Notes: generated from the letters alone by a model not told the origin. A DNA stretch of 29,074 nucleotides from JAOAHC01 sp964593045 (GCA_964593045.1 CAZQJQ010000017.1:1-29074); one strand, 5' to 3'. Positions 9,309-16,681 are shown, counted from the stretch's first letter. Numbers and translations are program-made.

Positions 9309-11330
9309 TTGGATCTTATAGGTAAAGTTTTAGCAAATAGATATGAAATATTAGAACAAATTGGTATAGGTGGAATGGCAATAGTATATAAAGCAAGATG
9401 TAATCTATTAAATAGATATGTTGCTATAAAAGTATTAAAGCCAGAGTTTGCAAAAGATGAGTTATTTGTAAAAAGATTTAGAGCAGAAGCTCAATCTGCA
9501 GCATCACTTACTCATCCTAATATTGTTTCAGTATATGATGTTGGTCAAGAAAATGGAATAAATTATATAGTAATGGAATTACTTGAAAGTAAAACATTAA
9601 AGGACTATATTGATGAACATCCTGTACTAAGCAATGAAGTAGTTTTAAAAATATCTATACAAATTGCATCTGCACTAGAAGCAGCACATAAAGCACATAT
9701 AATTCATAGAGATATAAAACCACACAATATTGTTCTTAATAAAAATTTAGTGGCAAAGGTTACAGATTTTGGAATTGCTAAAGTATCAACAACTGCAACA
9801 ATTACTAACTTTGGTAATACAATGGGTTCGGTCCATTATTTTTCGCCAGAGCATGCTAAAGGTGGGTATACAGATGAAAAATCTGATATATACTCATTAG
9901 GTGTTGTAATGTATGAAATGGCAACTAAAAAATTACCATTTGATGCCGATTCACCAGTTAGTGTAGCATTAAAACATATTCAGGAAGAACCAGTTCCGCC
10001 AAAAGATATAAATCCAAAAGTTTCAGATCAAATAAACAAAATAATATTAAAATGTATGGCAAAGAGTACAATGGATAGATATAAAAATGCAACTGATCTT
10101 CTTGATGATTTAAATATGGCTTTAAGAAATCCAAATGGAACAAAAACAAGTTTTAGTGCTTTAGAAGCTGGAAAAACACAAGTTATTCCAATAATAACTA
10201 GGGAACAAGAGGAACAAAATAAAGTCCTTAATTTAAGAATGAGACAACCAAGAAGAATGAGCGTTGTATCGTCAAAAGAAGATATAGATGTAAAAGAAAA
10301 CGAAGAATTAGATGACAATGTATCAGTAAAAAAAGATAAGAAAAACCCTAAAAAAAATAAGAAGCTTGTAAAAATATATTTAATTACGGCAGCAATTCTT
10401 ATTGTAATAATTGTATCTTTCTTTGGAGTAAAAATATATAATAAAATAAAAAGAGATAATCTTGCAAATCAACAAATTCAAATACCAAACTTAGTAAATC
10501 AAAAATATGATGATGTAGTAACTACATATTCTGAACAAGGTATAACAATTAATAAAGTAAAAGAAGATTATGATAATGAAATAGAAGAAGGATATATAAT
10601 ATCTCAAACTCCAAATGCAGACACAACAACAGCTGATAAAACAATATCTGTTGTGGTAAGTAAAGGTAAGAAAATGGTTGTAGTACCTGATGTAACAGGT
10701 CAAGATTTTAAAGTTGCTAAATATCAATTAGAAGAAACTCTTGGTTTTGTAATTGAAAAAGAAGAAATCACAAGTGATACAGTTGCTGAAGGCCTTGTAA
10801 TATCACAAGATCCAGCAAAAGATTCTGAAGCTGCATATGGAAGTACAGTGCATGTAAAGGTAAGCATAGGGGATGGTAAAGCTAAAGTTATAATGCCAAG
10901 CGTACTTGGTAAGACAGAAGAAGATGCTAAAAAAGCTATTACTGATTTAAAATTAACAGTAAAAGTGGAAACAGGAGAAGATAAAACTAAAGATAATGGT
11001 GTTGTTATATCTCAAAGTTATCCTCAAAATCAGGAATTAAAAGAAGGAGATTTAGTAACAATAACTGTAAATAAATTAATGGTATCTAAAACAGTTACAC
11101 TTGATCTTTTAGAATTACAAGGTGGTACACTTCCAGAAGATACAACTAAAAACATAGCTGTAAAAGTAGTTGGTTCAATTGATGGTTCTGCTACAAATAC
11201 ATATTATGATAAAGAATTGCCTGTAACTCAAGAAAAAGCGACATTTACAATTAACGGATATACAAGTGCAACATTACAAATATATATTGATGGAGTTAAG
11301 AAAAAAGAGCAAACAATAAGTTTTAAATAA
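9309..11330 (+). CDS. prkC: PASTA-domain Ser/Thr protein kinase
   Basis: Transmembrane receptor kinase that senses peptidoglycan or lipid II fragments and phosphorylates cytosolic targets; in Bacillus PrkC also triggers germination. The kinase domain (about 12-270) has the Gly loop GIGGMA (19-24), Lys41 in VAIKVL, HRDIKPHN (133-140), DFG (153-155) and the GSVHYFSPE activation/APE region. A Lys-rich juxtamembrane stretch leads to one membrane helix (about 356-376). Outside are three PASTA repeats (about 391-451, 457-520, 527-588), then an 85-residue beta-rich C-terminal domain. The start is TTG at 9309 with AAAAGGAG 8 nt before it. Three PASTA repeats plus an extra terminal domain match Bacillus PrkC architecture. 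Confidence 0.96.
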   Translation: MDLIGKVLANRYEILEQIGIGGMAIVYKARCNLLNRYVAIKVLKPEFAKDELFVKRFRAEAQSAASLTHPNIVSVYDVGQENGINYIVMELLESKTLKDYIDEHPVLSNEVVLKISIQIASALEAAHKAHIIHRDIKPHNIVLNKNLVAKVTDFGIAKVSTTATITNFGNTMGSVHYFSPEHAKGGYTDEKSDIYSLGVVMYEMATKKLPFDADSPVSVALKHIQEEPVPPKDINPKVSDQINKIILKCMAKSTMDRYKNATDLLDDLNMALRNPNGTKTSFSALEAGKTQVIPIITREQEEQNKVLNLRMRQPRRMSVVSSKEDIDVKENEELDDNVSVKKDKKNPKKNKKLVKIYLITAAILIVIIVSFFGVKIYNKIKRDNLANQQIQIPNLVNQKYDDVVTTYSEQGITINKVKEDYDNEIEEGYIISQTPNADTTTADKTISVVVSKGKKMVVVPDVTGQDFKVAKYQLEETLGFVIEKEEITSDTVAEGLVISQDPAKDSEAAYGSTVHVKVSIGDGKAKVIMPSVLGKTEEDAKKAITDLKLTVKVETGEDKTKDNGVVISQSYPQNQELKEGDLVTITVNKLMVSKTVTLDLLELQGGTLPEDTTKNIAVKVVGSIDGSATNTYYDKELPVTQEKATFTINGYTSATLQIYIDGVKKKEQTISFK

Positions 11331-11341
11331 AGGAGATTAGC

Positions 11342-12259
11342 TTGGAAATACAAAAAAATGTGGGAGTAATAGTAGAAATTCTTCTTGACAAGTATGTTAT
11401 AAAAACAGACAAAAGTGATTTACCTCTAATAGTAGCTACTATTAGAGGTAATATCAAAAAGAAGAAAAAAATATTAGTAGGAGATATGGTAAAGTATGCA
11501 AAAAGTTATGATTCATGGATAATTGAAGATATTATTCCAAGAATTAATTCTCTTATACGACCACCGGTTGCTAATATTTATCAAATGTTACTTATTGTTT
11601 CTTTAGACAATCCAAAACCAGATTATCTATTGCTTGATAAAGAAATAATATTATGTCTAAGTAATAATATAAAACCAATAATAGCAATAAGTAAAATAGA
11701 CCTATTAAATAAAGAAACCCAAAAAGAACTAGATTATATTAAAACTGTGTATGCCTCTTTAAATATTGATGTTATATTATTTAGTAGCAATGAGGACATA
11801 AACATTAATTTAATAGCTAAAATATTGGTAGGTAAAATAACTGCACTATCTGGAAATTCCGGTGTTGGTAAATCTTCACTTGTAAAGAAAATAATTAATT
11901 CAGAAAATATAGATATAGAAATTGGAGATATATCAACTAAATCAAACAAAGGAAAACACACAACAAAGCATGTTAAACTATATTCAATTGATAACTGTGA
12001 AAATACATATATATTAGATACACCAGGTTTTTCATCATATGAATTATATGATATAGAATATAAGGAGTTAAAAAAATATTACCCTGATTTTTTAAAGCAT
12101 TCATGTAAATATTTAGACTGTACACATACAAATGAAAATATATCTGAATGTATGGTAAAAAAAGCAGTGGAAACGGGAAATATTGATTTAAAAAGATATG
12201 AAAGATATGTGTATATTTATGAAAAACTAAAAGAACAAGATAATAAAAAATATAAATAA
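11342..12259 (+). CDS. rsgA: Ribosome small-subunit-dependent GTPase A
   Basis: Circularly permuted GTPase that checks late 30S maturation. The N-terminal OB fold (about 5-70) is followed by G4 SKID (117-120, Ser for the usual Asn/Thr), then G1 GNSGVGKSS (171-179) and G3 DTPG (226-229), an order diagnostic of circular permutation. The zinc site has C255, C260, H262 and C270. The start is TTG at 11342 with AAGGAG 6 nt upstream. Length 305 aa is normal. Residues 27-37 are encoded by a perfect 32-nt DNA palindrome (see separate entry). It lies between prkC and the epimerase gene, as in Bacillus. Confidence 0.95.
   Translation: MEIQKNVGVIVEILLDKYVIKTDKSDLPLIVATIRGNIKKKKKILVGDMVKYAKSYDSWIIEDIIPRINSLIRPPVANIYQMLLIVSLDNPKPDYLLLDKEIILCLSNNIKPIIAISKIDLLNKETQKELDYIKTVYASLNIDVILFSSNEDININLIAKILVGKITALSGNSGVGKSSLVKKIINSENIDIEIGDISTKSNKGKHTTKHVKLYSIDNCENTYILDTPGFSSYELYDIEYKELKKYYPDFLKHSCKYLDCTHTNENISECMVKKAVETGNIDLKRYERYVYIYEKLKEQDNKKYK
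11420..11451. repeat. Perfect 32-nt palindrome inside rsgA
   Basis: TTACCTCTAATAGTAG (11420-11435) is followed at once by its exact reverse complement (11436-11451). The flanking bases T/T do not pair, so the palindrome ends there. It lies in frame and encodes residues 27-37 of RsgA (LPLIVATIRGN). In RNA it could fold to a 14-bp stem with a 4-nt loop about 80 nt into the message. Confidence 0.97.
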
Positions 12260-12270
12260 ACGAGGTATAT

Positions 12271-13692
12271 ATGAAAAATAAAAAGAAAATATTGTTATCA
12301 ATATTAGATTCTAAAGATAAGGGAAAATATTTAGAAAATGTATTTGCTATTGAAAATAATATAAAAACAAATATGGAAATAGCTGTGCATTTTGATATAA
12401 TGGATTCAAAGTTTGTTAAAAATAGCGGCCTTGATATAGATTATATAAGTAAATTAAGAGATATTACCAATAAAGAATTTGATGTTCATTTAATGGTAGA
12501 AGCTCCTGTTATAGACGGATATATTGATAAAGTAATAAAATATGGTGCAGATAGTATAACAATACATTTTGAAACTCCATGTTTTCACGATAATATTTTA
12601 TATTTAAAGAAGAAAATAAATGAAAATAATAAACAAAAAAACAAGAAAACTACAATAGGTGTTGCAATAAATCCAGAAACTTCAAATATTCAAGATTTAA
12701 AAAAATATGAAGATTTATTTGATAAAATATTGATAATGACTGTGCATCCAGGTCTTGGTGGACAAAAATATATTGATGATATGAATGAAAAAATAAAGTT
12801 TGCAAGGAGCATATTCGAAAATAAAATTATACAAGTAGATGGTGGAATAAATCTAGATAATATTATAGAAGATATGTTACTCAATGTAGATGAATATGTT
12901 ATAGGTAGTTTTTTATCAAAGTCAAATAATATAGATGAACTTAGCAATAAACTAATCTCATTTTTAATTGCAGATGAAATATGTATGTCAACAAAATCAA
13001 ATAATATAGAATTTTCAAAAATGACTCTTCAAATTATACCAAACGGCTATGGAGCAAATGATAAGTTAATAGGTATAATTGTTGGGGATTTAAGAAATTT
13101 ATCAAAAAAATGGATACAATATCTAAATTATGATATATTATCATATTATATAAACTCAAGTTATCATGAGTTTAGACAATTTGCTTGTTTTTGTCTTACT
13201 AATATGTATAACAAAGCATATAAAAAGAAAAATGAAGAAGAGATGAATAAAATATATGCTATTTTTACTAAAAATATTGATAAAATAAACAATTGGGATT
13301 TAACAGATGAAATAGCTCCTAAAATACTTGGCTTTGAACTCTTAAGAATGTTAAAATCAGGTGAAAATGAAAAAGCAAAATTAGAGATTTCAAAATATTT
13401 AGCATCACATAATTTATGGGTAAGAAGAATTGGTATAGTATCATCTCTTACACTGATAAAATATAATATTTTAGATTTACCATATTCTGTATGTGCATAT
13501 ATGTTATATTCAAATGATGACTTAATAAGAAAAGCTAATGGTTGGGTATTAAGAGAAATGTATAAAAAAGATAAACAACTTGTAATTGACTTTCTAAAAG
13601 AAAAAAATAGTATAAAAAAAATACCAAGTATAACGTTATCTTATGCTTGTGAAAAAATGACAAAAGAAGAAAAGGAAAGTATAAAAAAATAG
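12271..13692 (+). CDS. rpe: Ribulose-phosphate 3-epimerase fused to AlkD-like DNA glycosylase domain
   Basis: A 473-aa two-domain protein. Residues about 5-231 are a TIM-barrel epimerase that interconverts ribulose-5-phosphate and xylulose-5-phosphate: metal/catalytic residues H40 and D42 (VHFDIMD), H73 (VHLMVE), D190 (QVDGGI) and phosphate-loop MTVHPGLGGQ are present. Residues about 245-470 look like the HEAT-repeat AlkD alkylpurine-DNA-glycosylase family: VGDLRNLSKKW, NNWDLTDEIAPKILG (W342, D346), LWVRRIGIVSSL (W383, R385/R386) and NGWVLREMYKKD (W425) match the AlkD active-site Trp, Asp, Arg, Trp pattern. The normal epimerase is about 215-230 aa, so this is a fusion. The ORF has no break at the junction (near 12976). 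CGAGG precedes the ATG. Both activities are predicted from conserved residues only. Confidence 0.9.
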   Translation: MKNKKKILLSILDSKDKGKYLENVFAIENNIKTNMEIAVHFDIMDSKFVKNSGLDIDYISKLRDITNKEFDVHLMVEAPVIDGYIDKVIKYGADSITIHFETPCFHDNILYLKKKINENNKQKNKKTTIGVAINPETSNIQDLKKYEDLFDKILIMTVHPGLGGQKYIDDMNEKIKFARSIFENKIIQVDGGINLDNIIEDMLLNVDEYVIGSFLSKSNNIDELSNKLISFLIADEICMSTKSNNIEFSKMTLQIIPNGYGANDKLIGIIVGDLRNLSKKWIQYLNYDILSYYINSSYHEFRQFACFCLTNMYNKAYKKKNEEEMNKIYAIFTKNIDKINNWDLTDEIAPKILGFELLRMLKSGENEKAKLEISKYLASHNLWVRRIGIVSSLTLIKYNILDLPYSVCAYMLYSNDDLIRKANGWVLREMYKKDKQLVIDFLKEKNSIKKIPSITLSYACEKMTKEEKESIKK

Positions 13693-13706
13693 TGGAGGGG
13701 ATACAT

Positions 13707-14783
13707 ATGAAAAAAATTGCAATAATGACCGCAGGAGGAGATTGTGCAGGTCTTAATAGTGTTATAAAAACAGTGGTAATGTCTGCAAGTAATAAAAACA
13801 TTGTAGTAGTTGGTATAATAGATGGTTTTATTGGTTTTGTTGAAAAAAAATATACTGTTTTAGATATGAAAACAGTAGAAAATATTGAAACAATGGGTGG
13901 TACAATACTTGGATCATCTAATAAACAAAATCCATTTCATTATCCAAGTGATGATGATAGTTCTGTATATATAGATAGAGTAGATGAAGGAATAGAAGCA
14001 CTTAAAAAAATTGGCGTAGAAGGTATGGTTATAGTTGGAGGAGATGGAACTCTCGATTCTGCAAGAGTTATTAATGAACGCGGAATGCCTGTAGTTGGTA
14101 TTCCAAAAACAATAGACAATGATATGTCTGCAAGTAATCCAACTCTGGGTTTTGATACAGCAGTTGCTAATGTGGTAGATGCAGTATCTAAATTAAAAAC
14201 AACTGCATATTCACATAGAAGAGTATTTGTAGTAGAAATGATGGGTAGAACATCAGGTTACTTAACTTTATATGGAGGATTTGCAAGTGGTGCAGATGTA
14301 ATACTTCTTCCTGAAAGAGAATATAACATAGATAAAGTATGTGCACATATAAAAAATGTACTAGATTCTGGTAAAAGATATGCAATTATTGCAGTGTCTG
14401 AAGCTGCTAAAGGATTAGGAAAGTCTGAAACAATATCAAGAATAGTAAAAGATAGTTTTGAACAAAAAAGATATGGTGGAGTTTCTGAAAAAATTGCAAA
14501 TCAAATTGAAGAAAAACTTGGAGTTGAATCAAGAAATATGATATTAGGTCATATACAAAGGGGTGGTATGCCTTGTAGTAATGATATCATAACTGGTGCT
14601 AGACTTGGTGACTATGCTTTTAGACTACTAGTTTCAAATGAAAGTGGGTATATTGTAGGAGTACAAGAAAACAAACTAACTAAAATGCTTTTCCCTAAAA
14701 AGAGGATTCCTAGAATTTTAGATTTTGAAAATAACGATTTAATAAAAACAGCTAAAAATATGGGAGTTTACTTTGGTGACTAA
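13707..14783 (+). CDS. pfkA: 6-phosphofructokinase (group III type)
   Basis: Phosphorylates fructose-6-phosphate to the 1,6-bisphosphate in glycolysis. Motifs: nucleotide loop TAGGDCAGLN (8-17), GGDGT (111-115), PKTIDND (133-139 with the catalytic Asp) and MGRTSGY (179-185). G114 corresponds to E. coli Gly104, which indicates ATP use, while K134 sits at the position that is Lys in PPi-dependent enzymes. This Gly/Lys mix is the actinobacterial-style group III pattern, usually ATP-dependent without classic allostery. An in-frame GTG at 13692 lies before the ribosome binding site; GGAGGGG at about 13694-13700 fits the ATG at 13707. Length 358 aa. Confidence 0.93.
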   Translation: MKKIAIMTAGGDCAGLNSVIKTVVMSASNKNIVVVGIIDGFIGFVEKKYTVLDMKTVENIETMGGTILGSSNKQNPFHYPSDDDSSVYIDRVDEGIEALKKIGVEGMVIVGGDGTLDSARVINERGMPVVGIPKTIDNDMSASNPTLGFDTAVANVVDAVSKLKTTAYSHRRVFVVEMMGRTSGYLTLYGGFASGADVILLPEREYNIDKVCAHIKNVLDSGKRYAIIAVSEAAKGLGKSETISRIVKDSFEQKRYGGVSEKIANQIEEKLGVESRNMILGHIQRGGMPCSNDIITGARLGDYAFRLLVSNESGYIVGVQENKLTKMLFPKKRIPRILDFENNDLIKTAKNMGVYFGD

Positions 14784-14800
14784 TAATTTTATATAAAATA

Positions 14801-14830
14801 CAAACTTTTGTTTGACAAACACTAGTTTGT
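14801..14830. promoter_or_regulatory. Tandem LexA operator-like repeats
   Basis: Box 1 is CAAAC-TTTT-GTTTG (14801-14814); box 2 is ACAAAC-ACTA-GTTTGT (14815-14830). The arms are perfect inverted repeats separated by 4 bp, the geometry of the Gram-positive LexA box (GAAC-N4-GTTC) but with A for G and T for C in the half-sites. Box 1 ends on the -35 element and box 2 overlaps it and fills most of the spacer, so binding would block RNA polymerase: autorepression of lexA is inferred. Confidence 0.75.
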
Positions 14831-14840
14831 ATGATATAAT
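14812..14840 (+). promoter_or_regulatory. Consensus SigA promoter of lexA
   Basis: TTGACA (14812-14817), 17-bp spacer, TATAAT (14835-14840); both hexamers are perfect consensus. Two operator-like repeats overlap it. Transcription would begin near 14847, ahead of the ribosome binding site CGGGGGG. Confidence 0.9.
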
Positions 14841-14870
14841 TTTGGCAATATATAAATCGGGGGGTTATTT

Positions 14871-15479
14871 ATGAGTGAAGTTAATTTAAGTAAGCAAGAA
14901 CAAAGAGTTTTTGATTATATCAAAGAAAAGATAAGGCTATCTGGTTATCCACCTTCAGTAAGAGAGGTTTGTGCTGCACTGGGATTTAAATCAACTTCTT
15001 CAGCACATCAATACATATGGAAATTAGCTGAAAAAGGACTTATATCAAAAGCTGATTTAAAAACAAGAGCTATGAAAATAGTTGGAGATGAGGCAACTAT
15101 TGCTCTTCCTATAGTTGGTAAAGTAGCAGCTGGAGAGCCTATACTTGCACAAGAAAATATTGAAGATTATTTTACGGTTGGAGAAAGCTTCTTTAATAGA
15201 GATTCACTTAAAAATGATAATTTCATACTTAAAGTACAAGGTGAAAGTATGATAAACATAGGAATCAATGATGGTGACTATATAATTGTTTCAAAACAAA
15301 GTATTGCAAGAAACGGAGAAGTTGTTGTGGCCCTTATTGAAGATTGTGCAACAGTTAAGACTTTCTATAAAGAAAAAGATTATATAAGGTTACAACCTGA
15401 AAATGATACAATGGAACCAATTATTGTAAAAGATGCTCAAATACTTGGTAAAGTAGTTGGATTATTTAGAAAATTTTAA
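14871..15479 (+). CDS. lexA: SOS-response transcriptional repressor LexA
   Basis: Dimeric repressor of DNA-damage genes that cleaves itself when stimulated by RecA filaments. The N-terminal winged helix (about 1-70) contains GYPPSVREVCAALGFKSTSSAHQYIWKLAEKG, the recognition region of Firmicutes LexA. The C-terminal S24 peptidase domain has the Ala87-Gly88 cleavage site (VAAGEP), nucleophile S126 in GESM and general base K163 in ATVK. Length 202 aa is normal. Its promoter carries two operator-like inverted repeats, suggesting autoregulation. The recognition helix must accommodate CAAAC-type half-sites if these are true operators. It ends in its own terminator. Confidence 0.97.
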   Translation: MSEVNLSKQEQRVFDYIKEKIRLSGYPPSVREVCAALGFKSTSSAHQYIWKLAEKGLISKADLKTRAMKIVGDEATIALPIVGKVAAGEPILAQENIEDYFTVGESFFNRDSLKNDNFILKVQGESMINIGINDGDYIIVSKQSIARNGEVVVALIEDCATVKTFYKEKDYIRLQPENDTMEPIIVKDAQILGKVVGLFRKF

Positions 15480-15501
15480 ACAAGCTTTTGCTTGTTTTTT
15501 T
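15478..15501 (+). terminator. Rho-independent terminator of lexA
   Basis: AAACAAGC (15478-15485), TTTT loop, GCTTGTTT (15490-15497), continuing into a T run. It overlaps the lexA TAA stop. Confidence 0.9.
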
Positions 15502-15502
15502 C

Positions 15503-15530
15503 ACCTTTGTCCTAGTTCTCTCATAATATA
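15503..15530 (+). promoter_or_regulatory. Possible SigK-type promoter of spoVFB
   Basis: CATA-ATA-TA (15522-15530) matches the mother-cell SigK -10 pattern CATANNNTA. AC (15503-15504) lies 17 bp upstream, the SigK -35 pattern. A SigA reading (TTGTCC-N18-TATAAA) would place the start point at or beyond the ribosome binding site, so it fits worse. The leader would be very short even for SigK. Confidence 0.45.
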
Positions 15531-15550
15531 TATAAACAGGAGGAATAGAT

Positions 15551-16138
15551 ATGAAATTAGAGAACTTAAAAATAGGACTAGGTATAACAGGTTCATTTTG
15601 TAGTTTTAGTCGCGTAGAAAGTATAATAGAAGAATTATATAACGAAGGTGCTACTACTGTTATCCCTATAATAAGTAACATAGTAAAAACAGAAAAAAAC
15701 AGGTTTTATGAAACCGATAAATTTATAGATATGTTAAAACAAAAGTCAGGTAATGAAATTATTGATACAATAGCAAAAGCTGAACCTATAGGACCAAAAA
15801 AAATGTTAGATGTTTTAGTTATCTGCCCATGTACAGGAAATACGGCAGCAAAACTTGCTCATTCAGTAATTGATACTCCAGTACTTATGGCTGCAAAAAG
15901 TCATCTAAGAATTGATAGACCAGTAGTAATTGGTATATCAACAAATGATGGACTAGGGGGGAGTATAAAAAACATAGCTGAATTATTAAATAGAAAGAAT
16001 ATTTACTTTATACCTTTTAACCAAGATGATCATATAAACAAGCCAAAATCTTTGGTGCTTGACTATTCAAAAATATCAGATACTGTATATAGTGCTATGA
16101 AAAGTGAGCAAATTCAACCAATAATATATGAAAAATAA
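15551..16138 (+). CDS. spoVFB: Dipicolinate synthase subunit B
   Basis: Flavoprotein-fold subunit of dipicolinic acid synthase, which makes the spore-core chelator DPA in the mother cell from dihydrodipicolinate. The 195-aa protein has the phosphate-binding start IGLGITGSFCSFS (8-20) and the FMN-type loop ICPCTGNTAAKLAHSVIDTPV (91-111), both typical of SpoVFB. The spoVFA subunit that normally precedes it is not in the window: lexA and its terminator lie directly upstream. AGGAGG (15538-15543) sets the ATG. A SigK-like promoter fits late mother-cell expression. Confidence 0.92.
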   Translation: MKLENLKIGLGITGSFCSFSRVESIIEELYNEGATTVIPIISNIVKTEKNRFYETDKFIDMLKQKSGNEIIDTIAKAEPIGPKKMLDVLVICPCTGNTAAKLAHSVIDTPVLMAAKSHLRIDRPVVIGISTNDGLGGSIKNIAELLNRKNIYFIPFNQDDHINKPKSLVLDYSKISDTVYSAMKSEQIQPIIYEK

Positions 16139-16143
16139 AAAAA

Positions 16144-16180
16144 CAACCTCGTGAATATTTTCACGAGGTGTTTGTTTTTA
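16144..16180. terminator. Bidirectional terminator between spoVFB and the - strand gene
   Basis: ACCTCGTGAA (16146-16155), TATT loop, TTCACGAGGT (16160-16169): a 10-bp perfect stem. T-rich sequence follows on the + strand (GTTTGTTTTT), and the A-run upstream gives a U-run on the - strand. It serves both convergent genes. Confidence 0.88.
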
Positions 16181-16486
16181 CAAAGAGGTAAGACCTGCCT
16201 TTTCCATTAACCGAAGAGAAACGACTTCTGAGAGTAAATCTCTATTGTTAATTGTAATTTTCTCTTCAGTTGCCATTGCTTCTACTTCCAACTGTCTTTT
16301 TCTATTCATGTCAAAGTTTAATCTGTCAATTGCAAGTTCTTGAATTGTATTCAAGTCACGAGTGTCTTTTAGAACGAAGATATGCCCATTTAATGATAGA
16401 ACATAACTTGCTGTTCTTAAAGGAATGTCAAACCCTACGATGTCAAACTTTTTGTCAAAATAGATCTCACTGAACTTCAAAAGCAT
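16178..16486 (-). CDS. Unrecognised 102-aa protein
   Basis: I do not recognise this protein. It has no signal peptide or membrane helix. The first half alternates beta-like stretches (KFDIVGFDIPLRTASYVLSLNGHIFVLKD), and the second half is helical and charged (IQELAIDRLNFDMNRKRQLEVEAMATEEK), ending SLRLMEKAGLTSL. It is read as real because AAAGGGAG precedes the ATG at 8-nt spacing, a - strand SigA-like promoter and a terminator flank it, and it is the only coding option in the gap. It is the sole - strand gene in the first 23 kb, and its base use looks more GC-rich and codon-diverse than its neighbours, which could mean transfer or constraint. Confidence 0.75.
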   Translation of the reverse strand: MLLKFSEIYFDKKFDIVGFDIPLRTASYVLSLNGHIFVLKDTRDLNTIQELAIDRLNFDMNRKRQLEVEAMATEEKITINNRDLLSEVVSLRLMEKAGLTSL

Positions 16487-16510
16487 TTTTTTTGCTCCCT
16501 TTAATTTATT

Positions 16511-16530
16511 TATAAGGTAGTAACCTTATA
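16511..16530. repeat. 8-bp inverted repeat in leader of the 102-aa gene
   Basis: TATAAGGT-AGTA-ACCTTATA. It lies 25-44 nt upstream of the - strand ATG and downstream of its predicted -10, so it would be in the 5' UTR or act as an operator. It has the size of a dimeric repressor site; the regulator is unknown. Confidence 0.6.
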
Positions 16531-16551
16531 TTTCAAAAATAACATAATATT

Positions 16552-16580
16552 ATTATAACATACTTTACATAAAAAATCAA
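16552..16580 (-). promoter_or_regulatory. SigA-type promoter of the 102-aa gene
   Basis: On the - strand: TTGATT (16580-16575), 17-bp spacer, TATAAT (16557-16552). Transcription would start near 16545 and give a leader of about 60 nt containing the 8-bp inverted repeat. Confidence 0.6.
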
Positions 16581-16646
16581 GTTTGATAAAAAAATTTATC
16601 TTTTTTAGTCTTTCGACATTTTTTTATTTATTTCTCACTCCATGTA

Positions 16647-16655
16647 TGATATAAT
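16647..16655 (+). promoter_or_regulatory. Extended -10 promoter of rimO
   Basis: TGATATAAT (16647-16655) is a perfect extended -10. The -35 region 17 bp upstream is only T-rich (TTTATT). GGAGG at 16667-16671 follows. Confidence 0.5.
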
Positions 16656-16681
16656 ATGCACATAATGGAGGACAATATGTT

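Noticed and set aside
16270..16473. 67-aa + strand frame opposite the 102-aa gene
   Set aside because: No ribosome binding site or promoter; the - strand gene has both.
16586..16607. GATAAA...TTTATC followed by T run as a terminator
   Set aside because: The stem is only A-T pairs around one G-C pair and lies between divergent promoters, where no terminator is needed.
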